Assembly (NCBI RefSeq): GCF_000340375.1
Contig: NZ_KB446647.1
Coordinates: forward strand, 103,601 to 167,600
Reading direction: 5' to 3'
Length of the DNA stretch: 64,000 nt
From: Eggerthia catenaformis OT 569 = DSM 20559
Lineage (GTDB): Bacteria; Bacillota_I; Bacilli_A; Erysipelotrichales; Coprobacillaceae
The position numbers and the translations under genes were made by a program. Of this stretch, positions 35,190-43,540 are shown piece after piece. The notes beneath the pieces were generated by a model. It was not told the origin of the DNA. It searched no databases and saw only the letters and a list, made by a program, of their open reading frames with translations. The stretch's first letter is position 1. Each line of letters starts with the position of its first letter.

Positions 35190-35869
35190 TATTTTTTAGC
35201 TCCTTTCTTAAGTTTACGATCAATCAAAGCAATTTGACCGATAGTGAGAATTAAAGCAACAAAGAAGATTGCAAAACTTGAAGCTGCAATGCTTTGCAAT
35301 GTAACTTTAGTGTAACCAAGGCTGACAAGTGTTCCTTGAATTAATACAACACCTGAAGCAGCCGGAAAACAGTTTTGTCCATAGAAATTAGCATAGTTTT
35401 CAATCGCACCGTTAATTCCTTTAAGCTGTTCTAATTCCTCTTCATTTAATTTATCACCTTTTTTATTTTCACTGGCAGCCAAAGACATAGGCAGAATTAA
35501 AGGACGAATAAACTGAATATGTCCACCTAATCTGACATTGAAAGCTGACGCAATAAAACGGATCACTGTATAAAGTGTAAGAACGACACCGGCAGATGCA
35601 TTTTTCAGCTTGCCGATTAAATAAGCAGCTCTTTCTTTAAGTCCATATCTTTCCAAAATCGCAATAACAGGAAACATGATCAGAAAAATAGACATCAGTC
35701 TCTGTGAAACGAAGGCTTGACCTAAAGTTGTCAAAATTGTAGCAATATCCATGCCTGATATTAGTCCGGTAACAACTGCCGCACAAATAACAACTGCAAG
35801 TACATCCAGCTTTAAGGCAAACCCTAAAACAATAATAAGAATACCAATTAATTTAATGTACTCTCCCAT
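35189..35869 (-). CDS. DUF969 membrane protein, putative 5-oxoproline transporter subunit
   Basis: The start at 35869 (MGEYIKLIGILIIVLG) has GGAG upstream and gives 226 residues; a longer frame adds an unlikely 21-residue leader. It has about six hydrophobic helices. FVSQRLMSIFLIMFPVIAIL and RLGGHIQFIRPLILPM are characteristic DUF969-like stretches. As first gene of the operon it lies directly behind the promoter. Together with DUF979 it would move 5-oxoproline across the membrane. The direction of transport is not known from sequence. Confidence 0.85.
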   Translation of the reverse strand: MGEYIKLIGILIIVLGFALKLDVLAVVICAAVVTGLISGMDIATILTTLGQAFVSQRLMSIFLIMFPVIAILERYGLKERAAYLIGKLKNASAGVVLTLYTVIRFIASAFNVRLGGHIQFIRPLILPMSLAASENKKGDKLNEEELEQLKGINGAIENYANFYGQNCFPAASGVVLIQGTLVSLGYTKVTLQSIAASSFAIFFVALILTIGQIALIDRKLKKGAKK

Positions 35870-35903
35870 AAAAACACTCCTTTCATATACTAAATATATT
35901 TTT

Positions 35904-35932
35904 ATGATACTAAATAATATCAATAAAATCAA
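35904..35932 (-). promoter_or_regulatory. Promoter of the 5-oxoproline operon
   Basis: Minus strand: TTGATT (35932-35927), a 17-base spacer, TATCAT (35909-35904). The -35 sits in a short tandem repeat (ATTGATTTT units, about 35918-35942), and TTTAGTAT occurs twice downstream. Either repeat could be a regulator site. Confidence 0.5.
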
Positions 35933-36000
35933 TAAAATCAGTGTTATTATGAAATCATTTTAGTGAAAACATAACTATCTGTTAATTATTTTGTATTTGC

Positions 36001-36028
36001 TTGACAAAAAAGCGGTTAAGTGTAAAAA
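36001..36028 (+). promoter_or_regulatory. Promoter of the thrS leader
   Basis: A perfect -35 TTGACA (36001-36006), a 16-base spacer, and TAAAAA (36023-36028) as the -10. Confidence 0.55.
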
Positions 36029-36039
36029 TGAATACATAA

Positions 36040-36249
36040 ATAAAAGCGATGATTCAGGATATGTCTTTGATGAAATATCTTTAGAGAAGAAGTGGTTGGT
36101 GAAAACTTCTGATAGGAAACAAAAGATACTCCCTGTTAGCTGAGCTCGAAAGAGATCTCCGGATACTCACGTTACGAGATATGAGGTTACATAGTAACAA
36201 ATAAAGGTGGTACCACGAGTCCTTTCGTCCTTTGGCGGAGGACTCTTTT
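36040..36249 (+). promoter_or_regulatory. T-box riboswitch controlling thrS
   Basis: The conserved T-box AAAGGTGGTACCACG lies at 36203-36217. The terminator hairpin GAGTCCT (36217-36223) / AGGACTC (36239-36245) with TTTT follows. The leader also has Stem I features: GCGATGATTCAGGA near the base and the GGTTGGTG distal loop. ACT at 36128-36130 is a plausible Thr specifier but was placed by eye. Uncharged tRNA-Thr would favour the antiterminator and allow thrS to be transcribed. Confidence 0.93.
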
Positions 36250-36264
36250 AATATAGGAGGGAAT

Positions 36265-38019
36265 ATGAGAGATTTTTTAAATGAGAAAGAATTAAATACA
36301 TTGAATCATTCCTGTGCACATGTAATGGCACAGGCAGTGAAGCATTTATATCCACAGGCAAAGTTCTGGGTAGGACCGGTTGTAGAAGAAGGATTTTATT
36401 ATGATATTGATTTAGGTGATAAGACAATTTCTGAAGAAGATCTTCCTAAGATAGAAAAAGAAATGAAAAAGATATGTAAAGACGGGAAGCGTATCATTAG
36501 ATCAGAAATCACTAAAGAAGAAGCCTTAGAAAAATTTAAAGATGATGAATATAAGATAGATCTTATTAATCATTTTGAGGAGGGGACAGTGATTTCTGTT
36601 TATTCTCAGGGTGATTTTACTGATCTTTGCAGAGGTCCTCATGTTGAAACAGTTAAGTTATGTAAGAATTTTAAATTAATTAAACATTCCGGTGCTTACT
36701 GGAAAGGCGATAAAAATAATAAAGTCTTACAGAGAATTTATGGAGTATGTTTCCCAACAAAAGAAGAATTAGAAGAACATTTAAATTTTCTGGAAGAAGC
36801 TAAGCAAAGAGATCATCGTAAGCTGGGAAAAGAGATGGGAATTTTTATGTTTGCTGATCTTGTAGGAAGAGGACTTCCTATGTGGCTGCCTAATGGGTTT
36901 ACTGTTAGACGTTTATTATCCGACTATATTACTGATAAAGAAGTAGCATTAGGATACCGGCATGTTATGACACCATCACTTGGTAATGTTAAATTATATA
37001 AAACATCCGGACATTGGGATCATTATAAAGAAGATATGTTTCCGCCAATGGAAGTGGATGAGGAAGCTTTTGTATTAAGACCTATGAATTGTCCTCATCA
37101 TATGGTGATTTATAAGAACTCTCTTCATTCATATCGTGATCTGCCGATAAGACTGGCAGAGGTTGCGAATGACTTTAGATTTGAAGCATCAGGAGCTTTA
37201 ACAGGTATTGAAAGGACACGAGCTTTTACTCAGAATGATTCCCATATTTTCTGTCGTCCTGACCAGATTGCTTCTGAATTTAAGGCTGTTGCCGCATTGA
37301 TTTTAGATGTGTATAAGGATTTTGGCTTTAAAGATTATGAATTTAGATTATCTTTAAGAGATTCGGAAGATAAAGAAAAATATTTTGGCAATGATGATCT
37401 CTGGGAAAAGAGTGAGGCTGAATTAAGACATGTTTTAGAAGAAATGGGAGTTAATTATTATGAAGCAAAGGGAGAAGCTGCTTTTTATGGACCTAAGCTT
37501 GATGTACAGGTTAAGAGTGCTATTGGACATGATGTTACTTTATCTACTATTCAGCTTGATTATCAGCTTCCTGAGCGCTTTGAATTAACTTATGTAGATG
37601 AGAATGGTGAAAAGGTTAGACCTGTTGTTATTCATAGGGCTATCTTAGGATCATTAGATCGTTTTATTGCATTTCTTTTAGAGGAAACAAAAGGGAATCT
37701 TCCTTTATGGCTCTCTCCAAAACAGATTATCGTATTGCCGGTTAATAATAAATATCATCAGGAATATGCTCGGAAAGTTTTAGATGATTTAAGAAAAGAA
37801 GGCTTCAGAGTGGAATTGGATAATCGTGATGAAAAGCTTGGCTATCGTATCAGAGAAGCTCAGATGAGAAAGATTCCTTATGAACTTGTCTTAGGTAATA
37901 GTGAAAGAGATGAAGGAACAGTAACATATAGACAGTATGGACAACAAAAACAGACGACTGTTTCTTATGATGAATTTGTTTCTTTAATAAAAGATGAAAT
38001 CAAGCATAAAAGCATTTAA
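36265..38019 (+). CDS. thrS: Threonyl-tRNA synthetase without TGS domain
   Basis: The start at 36265 follows AGGAGGG; the open frame upstream is part of the riboswitch. The protein has 584 residues against about 640 in most bacteria, because the N-terminal TGS domain is missing and the sequence opens just before the editing domain. Editing motifs are HSCAHVMAQAVKHLYP and DLCRGPHVE. The catalytic core has the zinc-binding Cys in RPMNCPHHMVIY, and class II motif 2 in RLAEVANDFRFEASGALTG. Motif 3 is in RAILGSLDRFIAFLLEE. The anticodon-binding domain (about 485-584) is complete. Confidence 0.96.
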   Translation: MRDFLNEKELNTLNHSCAHVMAQAVKHLYPQAKFWVGPVVEEGFYYDIDLGDKTISEEDLPKIEKEMKKICKDGKRIIRSEITKEEALEKFKDDEYKIDLINHFEEGTVISVYSQGDFTDLCRGPHVETVKLCKNFKLIKHSGAYWKGDKNNKVLQRIYGVCFPTKEELEEHLNFLEEAKQRDHRKLGKEMGIFMFADLVGRGLPMWLPNGFTVRRLLSDYITDKEVALGYRHVMTPSLGNVKLYKTSGHWDHYKEDMFPPMEVDEEAFVLRPMNCPHHMVIYKNSLHSYRDLPIRLAEVANDFRFEASGALTGIERTRAFTQNDSHIFCRPDQIASEFKAVAALILDVYKDFGFKDYEFRLSLRDSEDKEKYFGNDDLWEKSEAELRHVLEEMGVNYYEAKGEAAFYGPKLDVQVKSAIGHDVTLSTIQLDYQLPERFELTYVDENGEKVRPVVIHRAILGSLDRFIAFLLEETKGNLPLWLSPKQIIVLPVNNKYHQEYARKVLDDLRKEGFRVELDNRDEKLGYRIREAQMRKIPYELVLGNSERDEGTVTYRQYGQQKQTTVSYDEFVSLIKDEIKHKSI

Positions 38020-38042
38020 GAAGTCTAAGGACTTCTTTTTTA
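38018..38042 (+). terminator. Terminator of thrS
   Basis: AAGAAGTC (38018-38025), loop TAAG, GACTTCTT (38030-38037) and a T-run. Confidence 0.8.
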
Positions 38043-38043
38043 A

Positions 38044-38072
38044 TAGACATTAAAGAATTAAATCTTTATAAT
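38044..38072 (+). promoter_or_regulatory. Promoter of proB-proA
   Basis: TAGACA (38044-38049), a 17-base spacer, TATAAT (38067-38072). Confidence 0.75.
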
Positions 38073-38093
38073 GGTAAAAAGCAGGTGAAAGTT

Positions 38094-39209
38094 ATGAGAA
38101 ATATCAAAGATATTAAGAGAATAGTGGTTAAAGCCGGGTCTACATCATTATGTGATGATAATGGGCAAATTAATAAAGAAAAGATATTACAGCTTGTTTT
38201 GCAGATTTCTAAATTAAAAAGGCAGGGATATACTGTTGTATTGGTTTCATCAGGGGCTATTGCTGCCGGAATGGGAGAACTTGGACTTGATAAAAAGCCA
38301 AAAACTTTACCTGAAAAGCAGGCTTTAGCTGCGATTGGACAGGCTCATCTGATGCAGATCTATGAAGAAGTCTTTCAGATTTTTAATATGAGATGTGCAC
38401 AGGTTCTATTAAATCATGATGATTTTGATGATCGTCAAAGACTTAAGAATCTTTCTTATACTTTACATGCTTTACTTGATTATGATGTTGTTCCTATTAT
38501 CAATGAAAATGATGCTTTAGCTGTTGAAGAAATTAAATTTGGTGATAATGATACCTTAAGTGCTCTTATTGTTCCGGCGGCAGATGCACAGCTTTTAATT
38601 CTTGTTAGTGATATAGATGGGCTTTATACCGCAAATCCTCATACTCATCAGAATGCTTTGTTTTTAGATTATGTAGAGTTTGTAGATGAAAAGATTATTA
38701 GTTATGCCGATGAAGGTACAAGTCATATTGGTACAGGAGGCATGGCAACTAAAATAAAAGCGGCCAAAATGGTTAATGATTATGGATGTCATATGTGTAT
38801 AGTTAACAGTCATAAAGAAGATAGTATTTTAAATGCATTAGATCATGAAGGAACATGGTTTAATGCCAGTCAGCGTTTGAATGCTAAAATGCATTGGCTG
38901 GCTTATCGTACAAAGGCTAAAGGATCTATTATTGTTGATGAAGGATGTAAAGAGGCTTTATTAAAACATACAAGCCTGCTTCCTAAAGGGATTATTGATG
39001 TTTCCGGTCGGTTTTTTAATGGTCAGGCAGTTAATATTATAGATAGTGATAATCATCTAATCGCTAAAGGTCTTGTTAATTATTCAAGTGATGAGATTAA
39101 GCTTATTAAGGGATTAAAGACAAGTGAGATAGAAAATGTATTAAATTATAAAGATTATGATGAAGTGATACATGCTAATAATATGTATATTAATAGAGGT
39201 AATAAATGA
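38094..39209 (+). CDS. proB: Glutamate 5-kinase
   Basis: The start at 38094 after AGGTGA gives 371 residues. An amino-acid kinase domain (about 1-255) has VVKAGSTSLC, VLVSSGAIAAGMGELGL, NENDALAVEEIKFGDNDTLSA and the GTGGMATKIKAAKM segment. A PUA domain follows (about 270-371). It phosphorylates glutamate as the first step of proline synthesis. It overlaps proA by ATGA, which fits the need to channel the unstable glutamyl phosphate. Confidence 0.95.
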   Translation: MRNIKDIKRIVVKAGSTSLCDDNGQINKEKILQLVLQISKLKRQGYTVVLVSSGAIAAGMGELGLDKKPKTLPEKQALAAIGQAHLMQIYEEVFQIFNMRCAQVLLNHDDFDDRQRLKNLSYTLHALLDYDVVPIINENDALAVEEIKFGDNDTLSALIVPAADAQLLILVSDIDGLYTANPHTHQNALFLDYVEFVDEKIISYADEGTSHIGTGGMATKIKAAKMVNDYGCHMCIVNSHKEDSILNALDHEGTWFNASQRLNAKMHWLAYRTKAKGSIIVDEGCKEALLKHTSLLPKGIIDVSGRFFNGQAVNIIDSDNHLIAKGLVNYSSDEIKLIKGLKTSEIENVLNYKDYDEVIHANNMYINRGNK

Positions 39210-40474
39210 AGATAAAAGAACAGGTAAAAAGAATTAAAGAAGTATCATCAATGATTAATGATACAAGTGAAAAGACTAGAAATACGATATTAGCTAATAT
39301 TATTGAGAAATTAGAAACCAGTAAGGATAGAATATTTAAGGAGAATCAGAAAGATTTAGATCAAGCTTCCGGTCTTTCGTCAGCTATTATAAAAAGATTA
39401 AAATTTGATATAGATAAATTAGAGAGTACTGTTGCGGGTATAAGACAGCTGATTGAATTAGAAGATCCATTAAATAAAACTCTTTTAAAAAGAGAACTGG
39501 ATAAAGATTTTGTTTTAGAAAAAATAAGTGTTCCTATTGGTGTAATAGGCGTTATTTTTGAAGCAAGACCGGATGCTTTAATACAGATTTCTTCATTATG
39601 TATAAAAAGCGGGAATGCAGCAATCTTAAAGGGTGGAAAGGAGACGGCACATACCAATAAAATCTTATTTGATTTATTGTATCAAAGTGCTATTGAAGGA
39701 GGATTTCCGGAAGGAAGTATGATGCAAGTTACTGAACATAGTGAGATAGATGAATTATTAGAGTGTGATAAGGATGTGGATTTACTTATTCCTAGAGGTT
39801 CTAATCAGTTTGTCCAATATATTATGAATCATACAAGGATACCGGTCATGGGACATGCTGATGGAGTATGCCATATCTATATTGATAAAGATTATAATAA
39901 TGACCTTCTTATGCCAATTCTTATTGATGCTAAAACTCAGTATTCTGCAGCTTGTAATTCTGTAGAGACAATACTTATTAATCGCAGTAAAGCAACTACT
40001 GTTTTACCGATGATTAAAAAAGAGTTTGATAAATTAGGAATTAAGCTTTTTGGTGATAAAGAGGTTAATACAATTATTCCGATAGAATTAGTAGAAGATT
40101 ATCATAAGGAATATTTAGATTTGATGGTTTCTTTAAAGATTGTTGAAAATGTCAGAGAAGCTGTTATACATATAAATAACTATGGCTCTCATCATACTGA
40201 TTCTATTATTACAGAAAATAAGGAAACAGCGGATTATTTTATTAAGCATGTAGATTCCGCAGGTGTTTATTTAAATGCTTCGACAAGGTTTGCTGACGGT
40301 TTTAGATATGGATTTGGAGCCGAGGTAGGTATTTCTACCGGCAAGCTTCATGCCAGAGGTCCTGTTGGTCTGGATGGACTAGTAACTTACAAGTATTGTT
40401 TAAGAGGTCATGGGGAGACTGTAAGCGATTATGTGAGTGGAAAAAAGGTTTTTCATTATAAAAATATTTTGTAA
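39206..40474 (+). CDS. proA: Glutamate-5-semialdehyde dehydrogenase
   Basis: The protein has 422 residues in the ALDH fold. It has PIGVIGVIFEARPDA, the nucleotide region SGNAAILKGGKE, LIPRGSNQFVQYI, the catalytic Cys in YSAACNSVETIL, and the C-terminal GFGAEVGISTGKLHARGPVGL. It reduces gamma-glutamyl phosphate with NADPH. No clear terminator follows. No proC is in the window. Confidence 0.96.
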   Translation: MKIKEQVKRIKEVSSMINDTSEKTRNTILANIIEKLETSKDRIFKENQKDLDQASGLSSAIIKRLKFDIDKLESTVAGIRQLIELEDPLNKTLLKRELDKDFVLEKISVPIGVIGVIFEARPDALIQISSLCIKSGNAAILKGGKETAHTNKILFDLLYQSAIEGGFPEGSMMQVTEHSEIDELLECDKDVDLLIPRGSNQFVQYIMNHTRIPVMGHADGVCHIYIDKDYNNDLLMPILIDAKTQYSAACNSVETILINRSKATTVLPMIKKEFDKLGIKLFGDKEVNTIIPIELVEDYHKEYLDLMVSLKIVENVREAVIHINNYGSHHTDSIITENKETADYFIKHVDSAGVYLNASTRFADGFRYGFGAEVGISTGKLHARGPVGLDGLVTYKYCLRGHGETVSDYVSGKKVFHYKNIL

Positions 40475-40489
40475 AAAAGGTTAAATATA

Positions 40490-40517
40490 TTGACTTATTT
40501 CAATTTATGAATATAAT
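40490..40517 (+). promoter_or_regulatory. Promoter of the MarR gene
   Basis: TTGACT (40490-40495), a 16-base spacer, TATAAT (40512-40517). This is one of the best promoter matches in the window. Confidence 0.75.
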
Positions 40518-40550
40518 TTTTAGTATATTTAGAAAAGTGGGGATAATAAT

Positions 40551-40994
40551 ATGGATAAGGTACAAGAAGCTATTAACACAATTGCATTCGCAAAAAAACA
40601 GATGTCTGGGATTATTAAAGAGAAACTTAAGGATTTTCCAATTTCTCGTGAACAAAGCCAGCTTTTATATACTTTAACAGAAGAGAAGAGTTGCACACAG
40701 AAAAGACTGGCTGATTTATTGTTTGTTTCTGAAGCAACACTTTCAGTCAGAATTAAGCGTTTAGAAACAATTGGCTATGTTAAACGTACAACTGACAAGA
40801 AAGATAGAAGAAAATTTAGACTATCAGTAACTGCTAAAGGAAAGAAAGAACTTCTTAAAGCTTTAGATATTGTTGATGCTACGACACATGAAATGCTGGA
40901 AGGATTTACAGATAAAGAGTTAGATTTTATTATTTCTATAGGTAAAAGAATTGAAATAAATATTGAAAAAATCATGGAAGAATCAAATTTATAA
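40551..40994 (+). CDS. MarR-family transcriptional regulator
   Basis: The protein has 147 residues. A winged HTH lies in the centre (SREQSQLLYTLTEEKSCTQKRLADLLFVSEATLSVRIKRLETIGYVKRTTDKKDRRKF in pieces). The typical DKKDRR wing is followed by the LSVTAKGKKEL segment. N- and C-terminal helices form the dimer interface. Its targets are unknown; the gene has its own promoter and a terminator, and only cinA follows. Repression of its own promoter is common in the family but no clear palindrome was confirmed. Confidence 0.9.
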   Translation: MDKVQEAINTIAFAKKQMSGIIKEKLKDFPISREQSQLLYTLTEEKSCTQKRLADLLFVSEATLSVRIKRLETIGYVKRTTDKKDRRKFRLSVTAKGKKELLKALDIVDATTHEMLEGFTDKELDFIISIGKRIEINIEKIMEESNL

Positions 40995-41012
40995 TTTGAT
41001 TCTTTCTTTTTT
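40979..41012 (+). terminator. Terminator of the MarR gene
   Basis: AGAATCAAATT (40979-40989) pairs with AATTTGATTCT (40993-41003) around TAT, then a T-rich tail. The marR stop codon is in the stem. Confidence 0.75.
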
Positions 41013-41039
41013 AGATGCATTTCAGGAAGGGAGAATAGG

Positions 41040-42077
41040 ATGACAGTAGAAATAATGAATGTAGGAACAGAGTTGCTATTAGGAGAAATAGTCAATACAA
41101 ATGCTGTATATTTATTAAAGTTATGTAAAGAATTAGGCTTAGATGTATTTTATACAACTGTTGTAGGGGACAATCCTTTAAGGATTAAAAATAGTCTGAC
41201 ATTAGCTTTTGAAAGAGGTGCTGATTGTGTTATCACAACAGGAGGATTAGGTCCTACTCAGGATGATTTGACTAAAGAATTAAGTGCCGGGTATCTTGGT
41301 TTAGAAATGGATTATATAAAGGAAGAGGCTACTAAGATAAGAGAGAAAGTAATGTTTGTTTCTCAGAGGAATGTCTTAACTGATAATAATTTTAAACAGG
41401 CTTATTTTCCAAAAGATGCCTATATTTTAGAGAATCCGCTAGGAACTGCTAATGGATGTGTGATGAGTAAAGATAATAAAATGATTATTAACCTTCCCGG
41501 ACCTCCAAAAGAACTTAAATATGTTGCTGATCATGCTTTGAAAGATTTTTTAAAGAAATATTGTCAATACCGGCTTTATACTTATGATTTTTTAGAAATG
41601 GGACTTGGAGAAAGCATTGTTGATGATAAGCTTTCTGATTTGCAAAATAGTCAGAAAGATGTAACACTTGCAATGTATGCCGGTGAAGGGCAGGTGCGTA
41701 TTAGAATAGCTGTTAAGGCTAAAAGCAGAATAGAAGCTGATCATAAAATGGCTTATTATAAAAAGGAGATATCTTGCCGTCTTAAAGGATATCTGCTTGA
41801 CTCTTGCAGTATACAGCAAGCACTTTTTGAGATTATGCCTAAAATATATATTTCTGGAGAAATAGTTCCTAATCTTTTTAAGCCATATTTAGATAAGAAA
41901 GCTCATCTTTTTGTAGAAAGCAAAGTAGAGCATCAAAGATTAGGTGATTGTATATCTTTTATGATTAATAGAGAAAAAGAGTTTACAGTCCACACTTTAG
42001 GAGACTATAAACTCTCTATGATATCGGTTACTAATCGTTTGATGTTAGAACTTTATAAATATTTAAAAAATAGTTAG
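41040..42077 (+). CDS. cinA: CinA-like protein without an intact PncC domain
   Basis: The protein has 345 residues, against about 410-420 for full CinA. The N-terminal molybdopterin-binding-like (COG1058) domain is good: EIMNVGTELLLGEIVNTNA, VITTGGLGPTQDDLTKE, NLPGPPKELKY. A KH-like middle domain (about 175-255: TLAMYAGEGQVRIRIAVKA) follows. The last 90 residues are a shortened remnant with no ESCTGG motif, so nicotinamide-mononucleotide deamidase activity is not expected. The N-terminal domain can hydrolyse ADP-ribose in related proteins. CinA has been tied to competence regulons in streptococci. Confidence 0.88.
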   Translation: MTVEIMNVGTELLLGEIVNTNAVYLLKLCKELGLDVFYTTVVGDNPLRIKNSLTLAFERGADCVITTGGLGPTQDDLTKELSAGYLGLEMDYIKEEATKIREKVMFVSQRNVLTDNNFKQAYFPKDAYILENPLGTANGCVMSKDNKMIINLPGPPKELKYVADHALKDFLKKYCQYRLYTYDFLEMGLGESIVDDKLSDLQNSQKDVTLAMYAGEGQVRIRIAVKAKSRIEADHKMAYYKKEISCRLKGYLLDSCSIQQALFEIMPKIYISGEIVPNLFKPYLDKKAHLFVESKVEHQRLGDCISFMINREKEFTVHTLGDYKLSMISVTNRLMLELYKYLKNS

Positions 42078-42121
42078 TTTCAGATTTCTTCTGCGATTTC
42101 TTTAAGCAGCTGAATTTTTTT

Positions 42122-42496
42122 CTATTGCTGCGGCTTTGTTAGTTTGTTGCCTATTTTACAGCTAGCAAAGCCGCATTGAGGAGATAATGATGAATACACT
42201 GACTGCTTCTTTAATCCGTTTAATGATCGTTTCTTTTTTTCTAGAAAAGCATGTTTAATGATTATATGATCTAAAACAACTTCCTTATTTTCTGAAACAT
42301 ATTTTAAAGGTTCAAATCCTCCTGATCTTTCATCATCAAATTCCAAGTAATATTTACTTACATTTTCTTTTTTTATTAAATCATTAATACATTTGTTTTC
42401 AATATCAGTGCATTCCTCTTTTGTTAGTTTATGATTCTTATATTTTAATCTTGCTTCTTTTAAAATTTTAGGTTTTAAAAATCTTCCGACAATATC
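42122..42496 (-). pseudogene. Broken cobalamin-independent methionine synthase (MetE/YxjG-like)
   Basis: Minus-strand fragments match YxjG/MetE-type proteins in order. They are DIVGRFLKPKILKEARLKY (start of the barrel), then YYLEFDDERSGGFEPLKYV, then a frame change, then LSPQCGFAS with GNKLT. The last is the zinc-ligand Cys motif near the C-terminus of the family. A stop codon lies just before DIVGRF. The central part of about 200 residues is deleted between ENV and SKYYLEF. The gene is dead. It accounts for most of the 457-base gap between cinA and the LysR gene. Confidence 0.82.
42129..42175. repeat. 14-bp inverted repeat at the end of the methionine synthase remnant
   Basis: TGCGGCTTTGTTAG (42129-42142) faces CTAGCAAAGCCGCA (42162-42175) with one mismatch and a 19-base loop. 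There is no T-run. It could end cinA transcription weakly or be a scar of the deletion. Confidence 0.5.
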
Positions 42497-42528
42497 TTAT
42501 CTCTTGTAATAATGATAGACTATAATAA

Positions 42529-42553
42529 AAAATCTCATTGTTCATGAGATTTT
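42529..42553 (-). terminator. Terminator of the LysR gene
   Basis: AAAATCTCAT (42529-42538) and ATGAGATTTT (42544-42553) form a stem. On the minus strand it is followed by TTTTTTATT. Confidence 0.75.
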
Positions 42554-43440
42554 AATTTAAGCATATCAATATATTCATCAGCAAGCTTTGAAAGAATAGT
42601 TTGATTATGTGTTAAATAGCCAATTTCCATATAATCATCAACATCTAAGGGAACTGCAATAATATTAGGACCATTCAGTTCCTGATTAATTACACCACTA
42701 CAAAAAGTATAGCCATTAAGTCCTATCAGAAGATTAAAAAGAGTTGCCCTGTCTGAAACTACAATATTCTTTTTACTCTCTAATGTAGAAAGTATTTCTT
42801 CAGAAAAATAAAAGCTATTACGTTCTCCCTGTTCATAAGATAAGCGAGGGTAGTCTTTTAAATCATTAAGTGTGATAAAGGACTTATCGGCAAGAGGTGA
42901 TGTTTTAGATAAAAAAACATGAGGTTTAGCTTTAAAGAGTGAGTGGAATGTCAGATTATTCTCTTTTAATGTACGATTGATGACAGTCTGGTTAAAAGTA
43001 TTAAGATATAAAATCCCTATCTCACTTCTTAACTTAGCCACATCTTCTATTAAAGTATAGGTCTGTGTTTCCCTAATACGAAAATCATATTCACTTTCAC
43101 CATATCTGTTTAATAATTCTACAAAAGCTTCTACTGCAAATGAATAATGCTGTGTTGAAACCGCAAATGTTTTCTTTCCTTTTATCTTACTAATATATTT
43201 TTCTTCAATCAATTCTGCCTGTTCTAAGACTGCTCTGGCATAGCCAAGAAATTCTTCTCCCTGAGGTGTTAGGAGAACACCTCTATTTGTACGTCTAAAA
43301 ATGCTGATGCCCAGTTCTTTCTCTAATTCTCTAATTGCTCCGGTCAGTGAAGGTTGAGACATATATAAATATTTGGCAGCTTCACTGAGAGTTCCTTTGG
43401 CTGCAATTGTTACGACATATTTTAGTTGTTGTAGAGTCAT
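42535..43440 (-). CDS. LysR-family regulator next to the methionine synthase remnant
   Basis: The start at 43440 (MTLQQLKYVVTIA) has GGTGA upstream and gives 301 residues. The N-terminal winged HTH has GTLSEAAKYLYMSQPSLTGAIRELEKELGISIFRRTNRGVLLTPQG. A periplasmic-binding-like sensor domain fills the rest. The style (SQPSLTGAIRELE, TNRGVLLT) is close to CysB/MtaR-like regulators of sulphur amino acid genes. Together with the dead MetE-like gene behind it this suggests a former methionine regulator. Its present target may be elsewhere, or the divergent IIB-ROK gene 100 bases away. Confidence 0.88.
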   Translation of the reverse strand: MTLQQLKYVVTIAAKGTLSEAAKYLYMSQPSLTGAIRELEKELGISIFRRTNRGVLLTPQGEEFLGYARAVLEQAELIEEKYISKIKGKKTFAVSTQHYSFAVEAFVELLNRYGESEYDFRIRETQTYTLIEDVAKLRSEIGILYLNTFNQTVINRTLKENNLTFHSLFKAKPHVFLSKTSPLADKSFITLNDLKDYPRLSYEQGERNSFYFSEEILSTLESKKNIVVSDRATLFNLLIGLNGYTFCSGVINQELNGPNIIAVPLDVDDYMEIGYLTHNQTILSKLADEYIDMLKLKSHEQ

Positions 43441-43540
43441 ATTAATCACCAAAGATATTATATAAGAAATTCATGATATTTTAAAGATGTGTAGAAATAA
43501 TATCTATCAAATGATAAAATAGTTTTATATGGGAGACAGA

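Noticed and set aside
42300-42330. tRNA-like T-loop motif GGTTCAAATCC
   Set aside because: No matching acceptor or anticodon arms; the bases encode part of the methionine synthase remnant.
42122-42346. 74-codon minus-strand frame as a separate small gene
   Set aside because: Its residues are parts of the broken methionine synthase in mixed frames, not a gene of its own.
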